A DNA stretch of 6,119 nt from Candidatus Pacearchaeota archaeon UBA284 (lineage in GTDB: Archaea > Nanobdellota > Nanobdellia > Pacearchaeales > UBA284). A program made the position numbers and the translations under genes. Under the pieces are notes generated by a model, which searched no databases, was not told the origin of the DNA, and saw only the letters and a program-made list of their open reading frames with translations. Below, in pieces: positions 1 through 6,087 of the stretch (position 1 is its first letter; each line of letters starts with the position of its first letter). The stretch lies in the NCBI GenBank assembly GCA_002499185.1, contig DAKN01000104.1, forward strand, positions 1-6,119. Direction: 5' to 3'.

Positions 1-6
1 TTGTAA

Positions 7-87
7 CTCAGGCTTCCCAGCCTGATACAGCAGCTCAGGCTTCTCAGCCTGAGACATTAACTCATGCTTCCCAGCCTGAGATAGTAA
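7..87. repeat. Three tandem 27-bp palindromic (REP-like) repeats
   Basis: Three units begin at 7, 34 and 61, an exact 27-bp period. Each begins with a 20-bp hairpin: an 8-bp arm, a 4-base loop, and the complementary arm. The middle copy (34-53) is a perfect inverted repeat, ctcaggct-tctc-agcctgag. The first (7-26) has loop tccc and loses only the outermost pair; the third (61-80) has loop tccc and one T/C mismatch. Each is followed by a 7-base spacer that varies (for example tacagca-like, acattaa). Such hairpins next to an IS200/RAYT transposase gene are what REP elements look like, so these are probably substrates of the transposase encoded at 117. The period is a multiple of three and one frame is free of stops, so the array could also be translated (see findings). 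Confidence 0.85.
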
Positions 88-91
88 AGTG

Positions 92-110
92 CAGGCTAAA
101 TAACCCTGAT
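92..110. repeat. Degenerate fourth copy of the palindromic repeat
   Basis: The arm caggct (92-97) followed by accctgat (103-110) resembles the two arms of the upstream repeats, with one mismatch in the stem and a loop of about five bases. It lies two to three bases off the 27-bp register and abuts the transposase start. It looks like a decayed unit, but at this divergence chance resemblance cannot be excluded. Confidence 0.35.
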
Positions 111-116
111 TCAATA

Positions 117-1313
117 ATGTATTTCGACCCCAATGCGCCAATTGAAAAAAAACAGAGGAATTTACCGCATTGGCAGCAAGAAAATACTGCTTACTTTGTT
201 ACATTCAGGTTGTATGACTCAATTCCAAAACAAATTGCTGAAGATATTTGTCGTGAAAGAGAGCGCTGGCTGAAAGCCAACAAAATTTCAAGTCCTGATG
301 AAGTTAAAAAGTTAAACCAACCCAAAAGAATTGAATATTACCACCTTTTCTCAAAACGATATGACGAATTGCTGGACAATGGCTATGGGTGCTGTGTACT
401 GGCAAAACCCCAGTGCAAAAAGATTGTAGAAGAGGCGCTGAAAAAATTTAATGGCGATCGATATGATTTAGATAAGTATGTTGTTATGCCAAATCATGTG
501 CATGTAATTGTCATCCCCAAAAAAAGTTGGAATCTATCCAAAATCATGCACTCGTGGAAATCATACTCAGCGAATGAAATCAATAAAATTTTAGGCAGAA
601 AGGGGCAATTATGGATGGCAGAATCTTTTGATCATATCATTCGCAGCCCTATTCAGTTGGAAAGAATACGCAAATATATTGAAGACAATCCGAAGGTAAT
701 TCAGCCTTCCAGTCCTGAGATTGAACCTACCCGGATAATCCAAAAGCAGGATGCCTGTGTTACTTATTTCAGACGGGGCAAACTGCAAAAATTTTTTGTG
801 GCCAACAGCCAAAATTCCACCGCCCAGGAAATTGATTTTATCACCGCTGCTACATTACTTGAAAGCAAAGAACAGGAACCGCGAAAATCATTGCCCCGGG
901 AAGTTTACAATCTCCTCGATAAAAATAAGGAAGCCTTTATCATTGCCACAACCGAAGAGATGGCAGAGCCCGTTAAATCCAGAGGACAGGACAATAGCCT
1001 GCGATTATTAAAAATATTAAAAGCCAACCAAAAAAATACCCGACAGCTCACCGATGAGCAGGAACAGTATCTACAAAACGTAATTCATAAACTCGAAAAT
1101 GGCAGCCTACCCCGCCAAACTGTAAAAAGAACCTTAGAAAAAGTAAACCAATTGAGTGGTGATGATATTCAGAATCCCATTAAGGTGCTCGCACTTTTAC
1201 AAACCCATATCTCATCGCGATTGTTAGAGGAACATTACGCTGAAACTTCATCCACTTCAACCGGTACACGCGAAGTTATTTTATCGTTATATTTAAAAGA
1301 TTTAAATAAATAA
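117..1313 (+). CDS. RAYT-type HUH transposase fused to a helicase C-terminal tail
   Basis: The 398-residue product has two unrelated halves. Residues 1-193 are an IS200-like/REP-associated tyrosine transposase: an FDPNAP...LPHW..ENTAYFVTFRL N-terminus, the metal-binding HUH motif in MPNHVHVIV (H127, H129), the W..ESFDHIIR block, and a final YIEDNP helix in which Y187 is the best candidate for the catalytic tyrosine that cuts single-stranded DNA. RAYT proteins normally end just after this point. Here the frame continues through IQPSSPE and QDACVT into residues 217-398, which look like the C-terminal end of a large SNF2-type helicase (EIDFITAA, RKSLPREVYNLLDKNKEAF, TREVILSLYL). The ATG at 117 matches the usual RAYT start and is chosen on that ground; there is no Shine-Dalgarno sequence. 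The same frame has no stop back to the left edge, so the true protein could begin far upstream. The stop lies 3 bp from the methyltransferase start, so the tail belongs to that operon. The transposase half is secure; the helicase identity rests on remembered family features. Confidence 0.8.
   Translation: MYFDPNAPIEKKQRNLPHWQQENTAYFVTFRLYDSIPKQIAEDICRERERWLKANKISSPDEVKKLNQPKRIEYYHLFSKRYDELLDNGYGCCVLAKPQCKKIVEEALKKFNGDRYDLDKYVVMPNHVHVIVIPKKSWNLSKIMHSWKSYSANEINKILGRKGQLWMAESFDHIIRSPIQLERIRKYIEDNPKVIQPSSPEIEPTRIIQKQDACVTYFRRGKLQKFFVANSQNSTAQEIDFITAATLLESKEQEPRKSLPREVYNLLDKNKEAFIIATTEEMAEPVKSRGQDNSLRLLKILKANQKNTRQLTDEQEQYLQNVIHKLENGSLPRQTVKRTLEKVNQLSGDDIQNPIKVLALLQTHISSRLLEEHYAETSSTSTGTREVILSLYLKDLNK
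700..719. repeat. Degenerate palindrome copy right of the transposase domain
   Basis: This 20-bp stretch matches the 34-80 hairpin consensus at 15 of 20 positions by hand alignment, including tcag, cttcc and cctgag blocks. It lies in the same codon phase: it encodes IQPSSPE where the left copies would encode TQASQPE. It follows directly after the final transposase helix (YIEDNPKV), the position expected for a right-hand flanking repeat. The stem is disrupted, so this would be a decayed copy now serving as a linker. Confidence 0.4.
765..1313 (+). other. Helicase C-terminal segment (domain within the chimera)
   Basis: Residues 217-398 of the chimeric ORF carry no transposase features. They resemble the last part of large SNF2/PLD-type helicases that commonly precede Eco57I-like methyltransferases. 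Supporting features are YFRRGKLQKFFVA, the EIDFITAATLLE helix, a KNKEAF block, a helical region with SLPRQTVKRTLEKV, and a final TREVILSLYL just before the stop. The helicase motor motifs (Walker A, DEAH-type box) are absent here and would have to lie upstream of the window. It could be a working C-terminus of an interrupted but in-frame helicase, or a remnant left after insertion of the transposase. Confidence 0.55.
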
Positions 1314-1316
1314 GCT

Positions 1317-4300
1317 ATGGATAAAGAACAAGCAAAAAACCTTATCAGAAATACGCTGGAAAGCTCTTATGATAAAGAAAAATTCGAATATTTTGTAAGG
1401 AATCTTTTAAAGTCGTACGACAACAACCCGGATGCTCAATTTACTTATAGCGGACAATACATTCCTGAAGCGTATAGAGAGTATATTAAAAGTTTGAGCA
1501 AAATTGGAAAATACCAAAGTGATGGGAACGAAATAGATATTCTTGTCGTTCATTTGGAAAAAGAAACTTCGCTCTACCGTGCACGTACTATGCAGCGAAA
1601 CTTTATAGCCCGATACCTAAAAGATGCAGCCATAGTTGCCTTTGTATCACCTGATAATGAGGATTGGCGATTCTCACTGGTGAAGATGGATTACCGCTTT
1701 GAGGAAACCCTTACAGGAAAAGTCAAAGTTAAGGAAGAGTTTACGCGTGCACGCCGATGGTCGTTTCTGGTTGGCGAAAACGAAAAAAGCCACACTGCTC
1801 AAAGCAGGTTTTTACCAATTATTGAAGATGATAATTTTTATCCAACTTTAGAAGATTTAGAGCAAGCATTCTCTGTTGAACCCGTTACAAAGCAGTTTTA
1901 TGGTGAGATTCAGACTTGGTATTTCTGGGCAATGGACAAAATTAATTTTCCCAATGATTATAAATACAGTAATGATCTTGCAAAGGATAAAGAGATACGC
2001 AACGCAACAAATCTTATTCGTTTAATCACAAGGATTATATTTATTTGGTTCTTAAAAAAGAAGGGCTTAATTCCACCAGAACTATTTTTAAAAGAAAAAC
2101 TTGAAAAAATTGTCAAAGACTTCATAAAAAACAACGAGACATCTAACTTTTATAATGCCATCCTTCAAAATCTTTTCTTTGGCACATTGAATCAAAAAAT
2201 GAATGAAAGGAAATTTGCCGAAGATAAAGGTTACTCAGCAAATAAAAAAGAATATGGCATTAAAAATCTCTATAGGTATGCTGATAAATTCCTGATAGAT
2301 AAAAATGAAGTTCTAAATCTTTTTAAGAATATTCCTTTCTTAAACGGTGGTTTATTTGATTGCCTTGATAAAGAAGATGAAACAGGTAAAGTTATTTATA
2401 TTGATGGATTTTCAAGAAATCCTGTAAAGCAAGCAATAATACCTGATTACCTATTTTTTCAGGAAAATGAAGAAAGAGTTGACCTTTCAAATTATGGACT
2501 TGGTGCAAATAAACCTGTAAAAGGGCTTATCGAGATTCTGAATAATTACAATTTTACCATTGATGAAAACACACCGATAGACCAGGAAATAGCATTAGAT
2601 CCTGAATTGCTTGGCAAAGTATTTGAAAACCTGCTTGCCTCATATAACCCGGAAACAGCAACCACAGCGCGAAAAGCAACTGGAAGTTATTATACCCCAA
2701 GAGAAATTGTTGACTATATGGCGGAAACAAGTATATGTGAATATCTAAAAACAAAATTTCCTGATATAAAAGAAGAAAAAATCAAAAAACTTCTTTCCTA
2801 TTCAGAAGAAAATCCTGTGTTTCTAGAAGAAGAGGGACAAAAAATAATATCAGCAATAGATGAAATTAAGGTTCTTGACCCTGCCTGCGGCTCAGGCGCT
2901 TTCCCAATGGGTGTCCTGCACAAACTTGTTTCTGCTCTTCAAAAGTTAGACCCTGAAAACAAATACTGGTATGAATTGCAATATCAAAAGGCTCTAAAAG
3001 AATCTGAAAAAGTATTTAAACAAGGTGACAAAAATCAGAGGGAAGATAGGTTAAAAGAGATAAACGAGACATTTGACGAAGGCATAAACTATCCTGACTA
3101 TGCCCGTAAACTATATCTGATAGAAAATTGCATATACGGTGTTGACATCCAACCCATAGCAATTCAAATCTCAAAACTGCGGTTTTTTATTTCTCTTGTT
3201 TTAGACCAGAAGGTTGATAGAAACAAGGAAAATTTCGGCATTAGATATTTACCAAATCTTGAAACAAGGTTTGTGTCAGCAAATACATTGATAGGTGTCC
3301 AGAAACCCGAACACCTATTTTATACAGACAAAATAGGAAATTTGGAAGATGAAATAAAATCCTTAAGGCACAAATATTTTCAGGCGAAGACACGCAGGGA
3401 AAAAATTGATTATCAGAATAAAGACAAAGAATTAAGAGAACTTTTGGCGAAGGAACTGAAAAATATTGGATTTTCAATTGACTCATCTGAAAAGATTGCA
3501 AAATTTGACTTATTTGACCAGAACGCCTCGTCCGATTGGTTTGACCCTGAGTGGATGTTCGGTGTAACAGACGGCTTTGATGTGGTGATTGGCAATCCGC
3601 CATATATTCAGCTGCAAAAGGACGAGGGTAATCTTGCCAAGCTCTATGAAAAACAAAATTACGAAACCTTTTCCCGCATGGGAGATATTTACACCCTCTT
3701 TTATGAAAAAGGTTTACAGTTACTAAAGCCTGAAGGACATTTATGTTTCATCACCTCCAACAAATGGATGCGGGCAGGGTATGGCGAAGGGTTGCGAAAA
3801 TTTTTCCAAAAATACAATCCCAAAATACTTATTGACTTAGGTCCCGGCATTTTTGAAAGTGCAACGGTGGATACCAACATTCTTATCATTCAAAAAAAAC
3901 AAACAACCCAAAAAGAACTTAAAGCAGTTACGCTTCAAAGGCAAAATGGCGAGCCGATATACATTGAAGCACAGCTAAAAGAAAGGGGAGTTACACTCAG
4001 TAGCCTTACCAAAGATGCCTGGTTTATCGGCTCAAGCGCCGAGCAAAAGCTCAAGGAAAAAATAGAACGCATCGGTAAGCCTTTAAAAGAGTGGGATGTG
4101 AATATTTATCGTGGAGTATTAACCGGTCTCAACGAAGCCTTTATTATAGATAGCAAAAAGAGAGAAGAGATTTTAGCCAATTGTAAAGATGAAGCCGAAC
4201 GCATGCGTACCGAAGCCATTATTAAGCCAATTTTACGAGGTAGAGACATCAAGCGCTACCATTACGAATGGGCTGGGCTGTGGATGATAGTAATTCCAGC

Positions 4301-4904
4301 AGGCTGGACAAATAAAGTAACTCAATCATCCCTGATTGAGAAAAATGCAGAAAATGAAGTAATCAAACTATTGCCTTCGCTGATGAAGTATTTGTTGCCA
4401 TTCAAAGCAAAAGCACAAAAAAGAGACGACCAGGGCGATTATTGGTGGGAACTTCGTCATTGTGCCTACTACCCCGAGTTTGAGAAGGAGAAGGTGGTGT
4501 ATTCGGAAATTGTTAGACAACCGCAATTTTATTATGACACAGAAAAATTTTATGTTGAAGCAACAAGTTTTCTAATGACAGGTGAAAAAATGAAATATAT
4601 ATGTGGCTTATTAAATTCTAATCCTGTGACATATTTTTTTAAGAAATGGTATGCCGGAGGCGGTCTTGGTGAAGAAGGCTATAGATATAAAAAAGCATTT
4701 TTAGAAAAATTGCACATTCCCCCCATCACGCCATCCAATCAATCCATAGTTCAACAAATTGAGGCGATGGTGGATAAAATCCTTTACGCTAAAAAGGAAA
4801 ATTCCAAATCCGATACCAGTGAGTGGGAGCGGGAGATTGACAGGTTGGTGTATGGGCTATATGAACTGACGGAGGAAGAGATTAAAATAATAGAAAGACA
4901 ATAA
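1317..4904 (+). CDS. Eco57I/TaqI-like N6-adenine DNA methyltransferase, type IIG-like
   Basis: This 1195-residue protein is a large R-M type adenine methyltransferase that would transfer a methyl group from S-adenosylmethionine to adenine N6 in a specific site. The catalytic core is ordered as motif X in GSYYTPREIVDYM (about 456-468), motif I DPACGSGAF (521-529), an acidic YGVDIQP motif (607-613), and the catalytic NPPY (760-763) in FDVVIGNPPYIQL. Residues about 920-1140 look like a TaqI-type target-recognition region, with PILRGRDIKR (971-980), a DDQGDYWWELR block and GGGLGEEGYRYKKAFLEKL. The N-terminus (about 60-125: IDILVVHLEKE, RARTMQRNFIARYL, AFVSPDNEDWRFSLVKM) is typical of methyltransferases paired with SNF2-type helicases. 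I see no certain nuclease motif there, though an IDILVV...EKE stretch could belong to a degenerate PD-(D/E)xK fold. The gene starts 3 bp after the helicase-like stop and precedes a YhcG-like gene by 8 bp, so co-transcription is likely. Base composition is patchy. A PglX (BREX) assignment is less likely. Confidence is high for the methyltransferase, moderate for the subtype. Confidence 0.93.
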   Translation: MDKEQAKNLIRNTLESSYDKEKFEYFVRNLLKSYDNNPDAQFTYSGQYIPEAYREYIKSLSKIGKYQSDGNEIDILVVHLEKETSLYRARTMQRNFIARYLKDAAIVAFVSPDNEDWRFSLVKMDYRFEETLTGKVKVKEEFTRARRWSFLVGENEKSHTAQSRFLPIIEDDNFYPTLEDLEQAFSVEPVTKQFYGEIQTWYFWAMDKINFPNDYKYSNDLAKDKEIRNATNLIRLITRIIFIWFLKKKGLIPPELFLKEKLEKIVKDFIKNNETSNFYNAILQNLFFGTLNQKMNERKFAEDKGYSANKKEYGIKNLYRYADKFLIDKNEVLNLFKNIPFLNGGLFDCLDKEDETGKVIYIDGFSRNPVKQAIIPDYLFFQENEERVDLSNYGLGANKPVKGLIEILNNYNFTIDENTPIDQEIALDPELLGKVFENLLASYNPETATTARKATGSYYTPREIVDYMAETSICEYLKTKFPDIKEEKIKKLLSYSEENPVFLEEEGQKIISAIDEIKVLDPACGSGAFPMGVLHKLVSALQKLDPENKYWYELQYQKALKESEKVFKQGDKNQREDRLKEINETFDEGINYPDYARKLYLIENCIYGVDIQPIAIQISKLRFFISLVLDQKVDRNKENFGIRYLPNLETRFVSANTLIGVQKPEHLFYTDKIGNLEDEIKSLRHKYFQAKTRREKIDYQNKDKELRELLAKELKNIGFSIDSSEKIAKFDLFDQNASSDWFDPEWMFGVTDGFDVVIGNPPYIQLQKDEGNLAKLYEKQNYETFSRMGDIYTLFYEKGLQLLKPEGHLCFITSNKWMRAGYGEGLRKFFQKYNPKILIDLGPGIFESATVDTNILIIQKKQTTQKELKAVTLQRQNGEPIYIEAQLKERGVTLSSLTKDAWFIGSSAEQKLKEKIERIGKPLKEWDVNIYRGVLTGLNEAFIIDSKKREEILANCKDEAERMRTEAIIKPILRGRDIKRYHYEWAGLWMIVIPAGWTNKVTQSSLIEKNAENEVIKLLPSLMKYLLPFKAKAQKRDDQGDYWWELRHCAYYPEFEKEKVVYSEIVRQPQFYYDTEKFYVEATSFLMTGEKMKYICGLLNSNPVTYFFKKWYAGGGLGEEGYRYKKAFLEKLHIPPITPSNQSIVQQIEAMVDKILYAKKENSKSDTSEWEREIDRLVYGLYELTEEEIKIIERQ
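4321..4340. repeat. Perfect 8-bp-stem TCCC-loop hairpin inside the methyltransferase gene
   Basis: The sequence ctcaatca-tccc-tgattgag is a perfect inverted repeat with a four-base loop. It has the same design as the repeats at 7-80: 20 bp, outer ctca/tgag ends, tccc loop. The inner stem bases differ, with both arms changed in a complementary way. It lies in the same codon phase (TQSSLIE versus TQASQPE). It sits in the target-recognition part of the methyltransferase. It could be a diverged REP-like unit or a coincidence. Confidence 0.5.
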
Positions 4905-4912
4905 AAATAAAA

Positions 4913-5941
4913 ATGAAAAACAAAGAAATATTGCCGGTAAAATCAAAAGATTATGTTTTGTTTTTACAAGACATAAAAAATAAGATTACAAATGCCCGTA
5001 TTAGTGCATATAAGAGTTTAAATAAAGAATTAATAAATTTATACTGGTATATTGGGAAAAGCATAGTAGAAAAACAGGATAAATATGGGTGGGGTAAAAG
5101 TATTGTTGAAAAACTTTCTAGTGATTTAAGAAAAGAATTTCAAGGAATTAAAGGATATTCCGCTCAAAACTTATGGTATATGCGCCAATTCTATCTGGAA
5201 TACCAATCGTCACCAATTCTCCAACAACTTGTTGGAGAAATTCCGTGGGGTCAAAATTTAGTGATATTATCCCGTGTTAAAAATATAAAAGATAGAGAGT
5301 TTTACATTAAAGGAACAATACAATATGGATGGAGCAGAAATGTGTTAATCCATCAAATAGAAGCAGAAGCACACAAACAAACAAAAACAATAAAACTCCA
5401 TAACTTTCCTAAAACACTTCCGGCACACTTGTCAGAACAAGCAGATTTATCAATGAAAGATACTTATACTTTAGATTTTCTTGATGTTGCACAACCATTA
5501 TTAGAAAGAGAATTAGAAAGAAAACTGTTGGAAAATCTTAAAAAATTTCTTACAGAATTAGGATACGGATTTTGTTTTATCGGTAACCAGTATAAACTTG
5601 AGTTAAATGACAAGGAATACTATATTGACCTTTTGTTCTATCACAGATATTTGCATTGTTTAGTTGCGATTGATTTAAAAATAGGTGAATTCAAACCTGA
5701 ATATGCTGGTAAGATGAATTTCTATTTGAATTTACTTGATGAGAAGATTAAATTACCAGAAGAAAATCCCTCAATAGGAATTATTATCTGCAAGGACCGT
5801 AACCGTTTTGAAGTTGAATATGCATTAAAAGGTATAGATAAGCCAATTGGTGTGTCAAAATACAAAATAATTAAAAAATTACCTCCGAAATTAAAAAAGA
5901 AACTACCAACCGGAGAAGATATAGAAAAGGGACTGAAATAA
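4913..5941 (+). CDS. YhcG/DUF1016-family PD-(D/E)xK nuclease-domain protein
   Basis: The 342-residue product matches the YhcG layout. The N-terminal DUF1016 helical domain (about 12-170) contains LNKELINLYWYIGKSIVEKQ, YGWGKSIVEKLSSDLRKEF, GYSAQNLWYMRQFY and LVGEIPWGQNLVIL. The C-terminal nuclease-like domain (about 185-330) contains LDFLDV, LERELERKLLENLKKFL, and the PD-(D/E)xK signature with D239 in YYIDLLFYHRYL and D254/K256 in VAIDLKIGEF, followed by the conserved GKMNFYLNLLDE helix. All expected active-site positions are present and the length is near the family norm, so it looks intact. It probably acts on DNA. Family members often lie beside restriction-modification genes, but their biochemical role is poorly defined. 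It begins 8 bp after the methyltransferase stop without a clear ribosome site, suggesting one transcript. Its DNA is markedly AT-rich, like parts of the methyltransferase gene and unlike the helicase tail, so it may have joined the cluster separately. Confidence 0.9.
   Translation: MKNKEILPVKSKDYVLFLQDIKNKITNARISAYKSLNKELINLYWYIGKSIVEKQDKYGWGKSIVEKLSSDLRKEFQGIKGYSAQNLWYMRQFYLEYQSSPILQQLVGEIPWGQNLVILSRVKNIKDREFYIKGTIQYGWSRNVLIHQIEAEAHKQTKTIKLHNFPKTLPAHLSEQADLSMKDTYTLDFLDVAQPLLERELERKLLENLKKFLTELGYGFCFIGNQYKLELNDKEYYIDLLFYHRYLHCLVAIDLKIGEFKPEYAGKMNFYLNLLDEKIKLPEENPSIGIIICKDRNRFEVEYALKGIDKPIGVSKYKIIKKLPPKLKKKLPTGEDIEKGLK
5217..5239. repeat. Perfect 23-bp palindrome inside the YhcG-like gene
   Basis: Eleven-base arms (ttctccaacaa, 5217-5227, and ttgttggagaa, 5229-5239) flank a single central C. 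The symmetry extends two more pairs on each side if one A at 5240 is bulged. It encodes the conserved LQQLVGEIPWG region, so protein constraint explains part of the sequence but not the symmetry. A site for a dimeric DNA-binding protein or a structural mRNA feature is possible; function is unknown. Confidence 0.6.
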
Positions 5942-5966
5942 TCCAAGCAAGCAGGCAAAAGTTTAC

Positions 5967-5996
5967 CCTGTGAGATGCGACATGCTATCTCATAGG
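5967..5996. repeat. Strong imperfect hairpin after the nuclease gene
   Basis: The arms cctgtgagat (5967-5976) and atctcatagg (5987-5996) pair over 10 bp with one G/T wobble. They are followed, after a bulged T at 5986, by a GC/GC pair closing a gacat loop. No T-run follows, so it is a poor intrinsic terminator. A bulged-stem hairpin just upstream of an IS200-like transposase start resembles a REP/RAYT substrate. It could also attenuate or stabilise the operon transcript. Confidence 0.6.
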
Positions 5997-6006
5997 AATA
6001 AAGAAT

Positions 6007-6087
6007 ATGAACAACCAGATTGACCAACTAGTTTATAAACTGTATAATTTAACAGATGAAGAAATAAAAATAATAGAAAGACGATAA
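6007..6087 (+). CDS. 26-residue ORF duplicating the methyltransferase C-terminal tail
   Basis: The short ORF starts ATG-AAC-AAC-CAG. Its residues 4-26 (QIDQLVYKLYNLTDEEIK and then IIERR) align without gaps to methyltransferase residues 1173-1195 with 17 of 23 identities. The DNA matches at about 52 of 72 positions, and at 27 of 30 over the last ten codons including the stop. In its frame a TGA lies at 5971, so it is not joined to a longer reading frame. The IDxLVYxLYxLTxEEIKI tail is a common ending of Eco57I-like methyltransferases. This is probably a relic of a second methyltransferase or the rejoined end left when other DNA entered the cluster. It could also be a genuine small protein, translationally coupled to the gene that overlaps its stop codon. 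I cannot assign a function. Confidence 0.55.
   Translation: MNNQIDQLVYKLYNLTDEEIKIIERR

Larger units (their letters stand above)
7..764 (+). mobile_element. Putative RAYT/REP-type element nested in a helicase gene
   Basis: The proposed element runs from the palindromic array on the left, across the HUH transposase domain, to a degenerate palindrome at 700-719 and a small inverted pair (cagg-atg-cctg, 747-757). It ends where the helicase-like protein sequence begins. Palindromes on both sides of a Y1/HUH transposase are expected for this class. No target-site duplication is visible, and none is expected for IS200/RAYT elements. The left boundary may lie outside the window and the right boundary is approximate: it is set by where similarity to transposases stops (about residue 193) and the helicase-like tail starts (about residue 217). 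Confidence 0.5.

Noticed and set aside
7..87. CRISPR array
   Set aside because: The repeats are hairpins only 27 bp apart with 7-base spacers, far too short for CRISPR spacers, and they adjoin a RAYT gene.
1..116. Promoter for the transposase
   Set aside because: I found no convincing -35/-10 or Bacteroidota-type -33/-7 pair; the region is filled by the palindromic array.
751..1011. Alternative + strand frame of 86 codons inside the helicase-like tail
   Set aside because: The overlapping frame has clear family-like features and ends next to the methyltransferase start; this one has none.
3241..3603. Reverse-strand open frame of 120 codons under the methyltransferase
   Set aside because: It is fully antisense to the conserved motif IV region; its composition is cysteine- and serine-rich without family features, typical of a shadow frame.
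1317..4904. BREX PglX
   Set aside because: Size and core motifs are similar, but the N-terminus resembles helicase-associated methyltransferases and no other BREX gene is present.
5967..5996. Rho-independent terminator
   Set aside because: The stem is strong but is followed by aataaagaata, with no run of T, so a terminator call is not supported.
5722..6027. Reverse-strand open frame of about 100 codons over the end of the nuclease gene
   Set aside because: It lies antisense to a well-supported YhcG-like gene, has no recognisable domain and is explained by AT-rich coding sequence.
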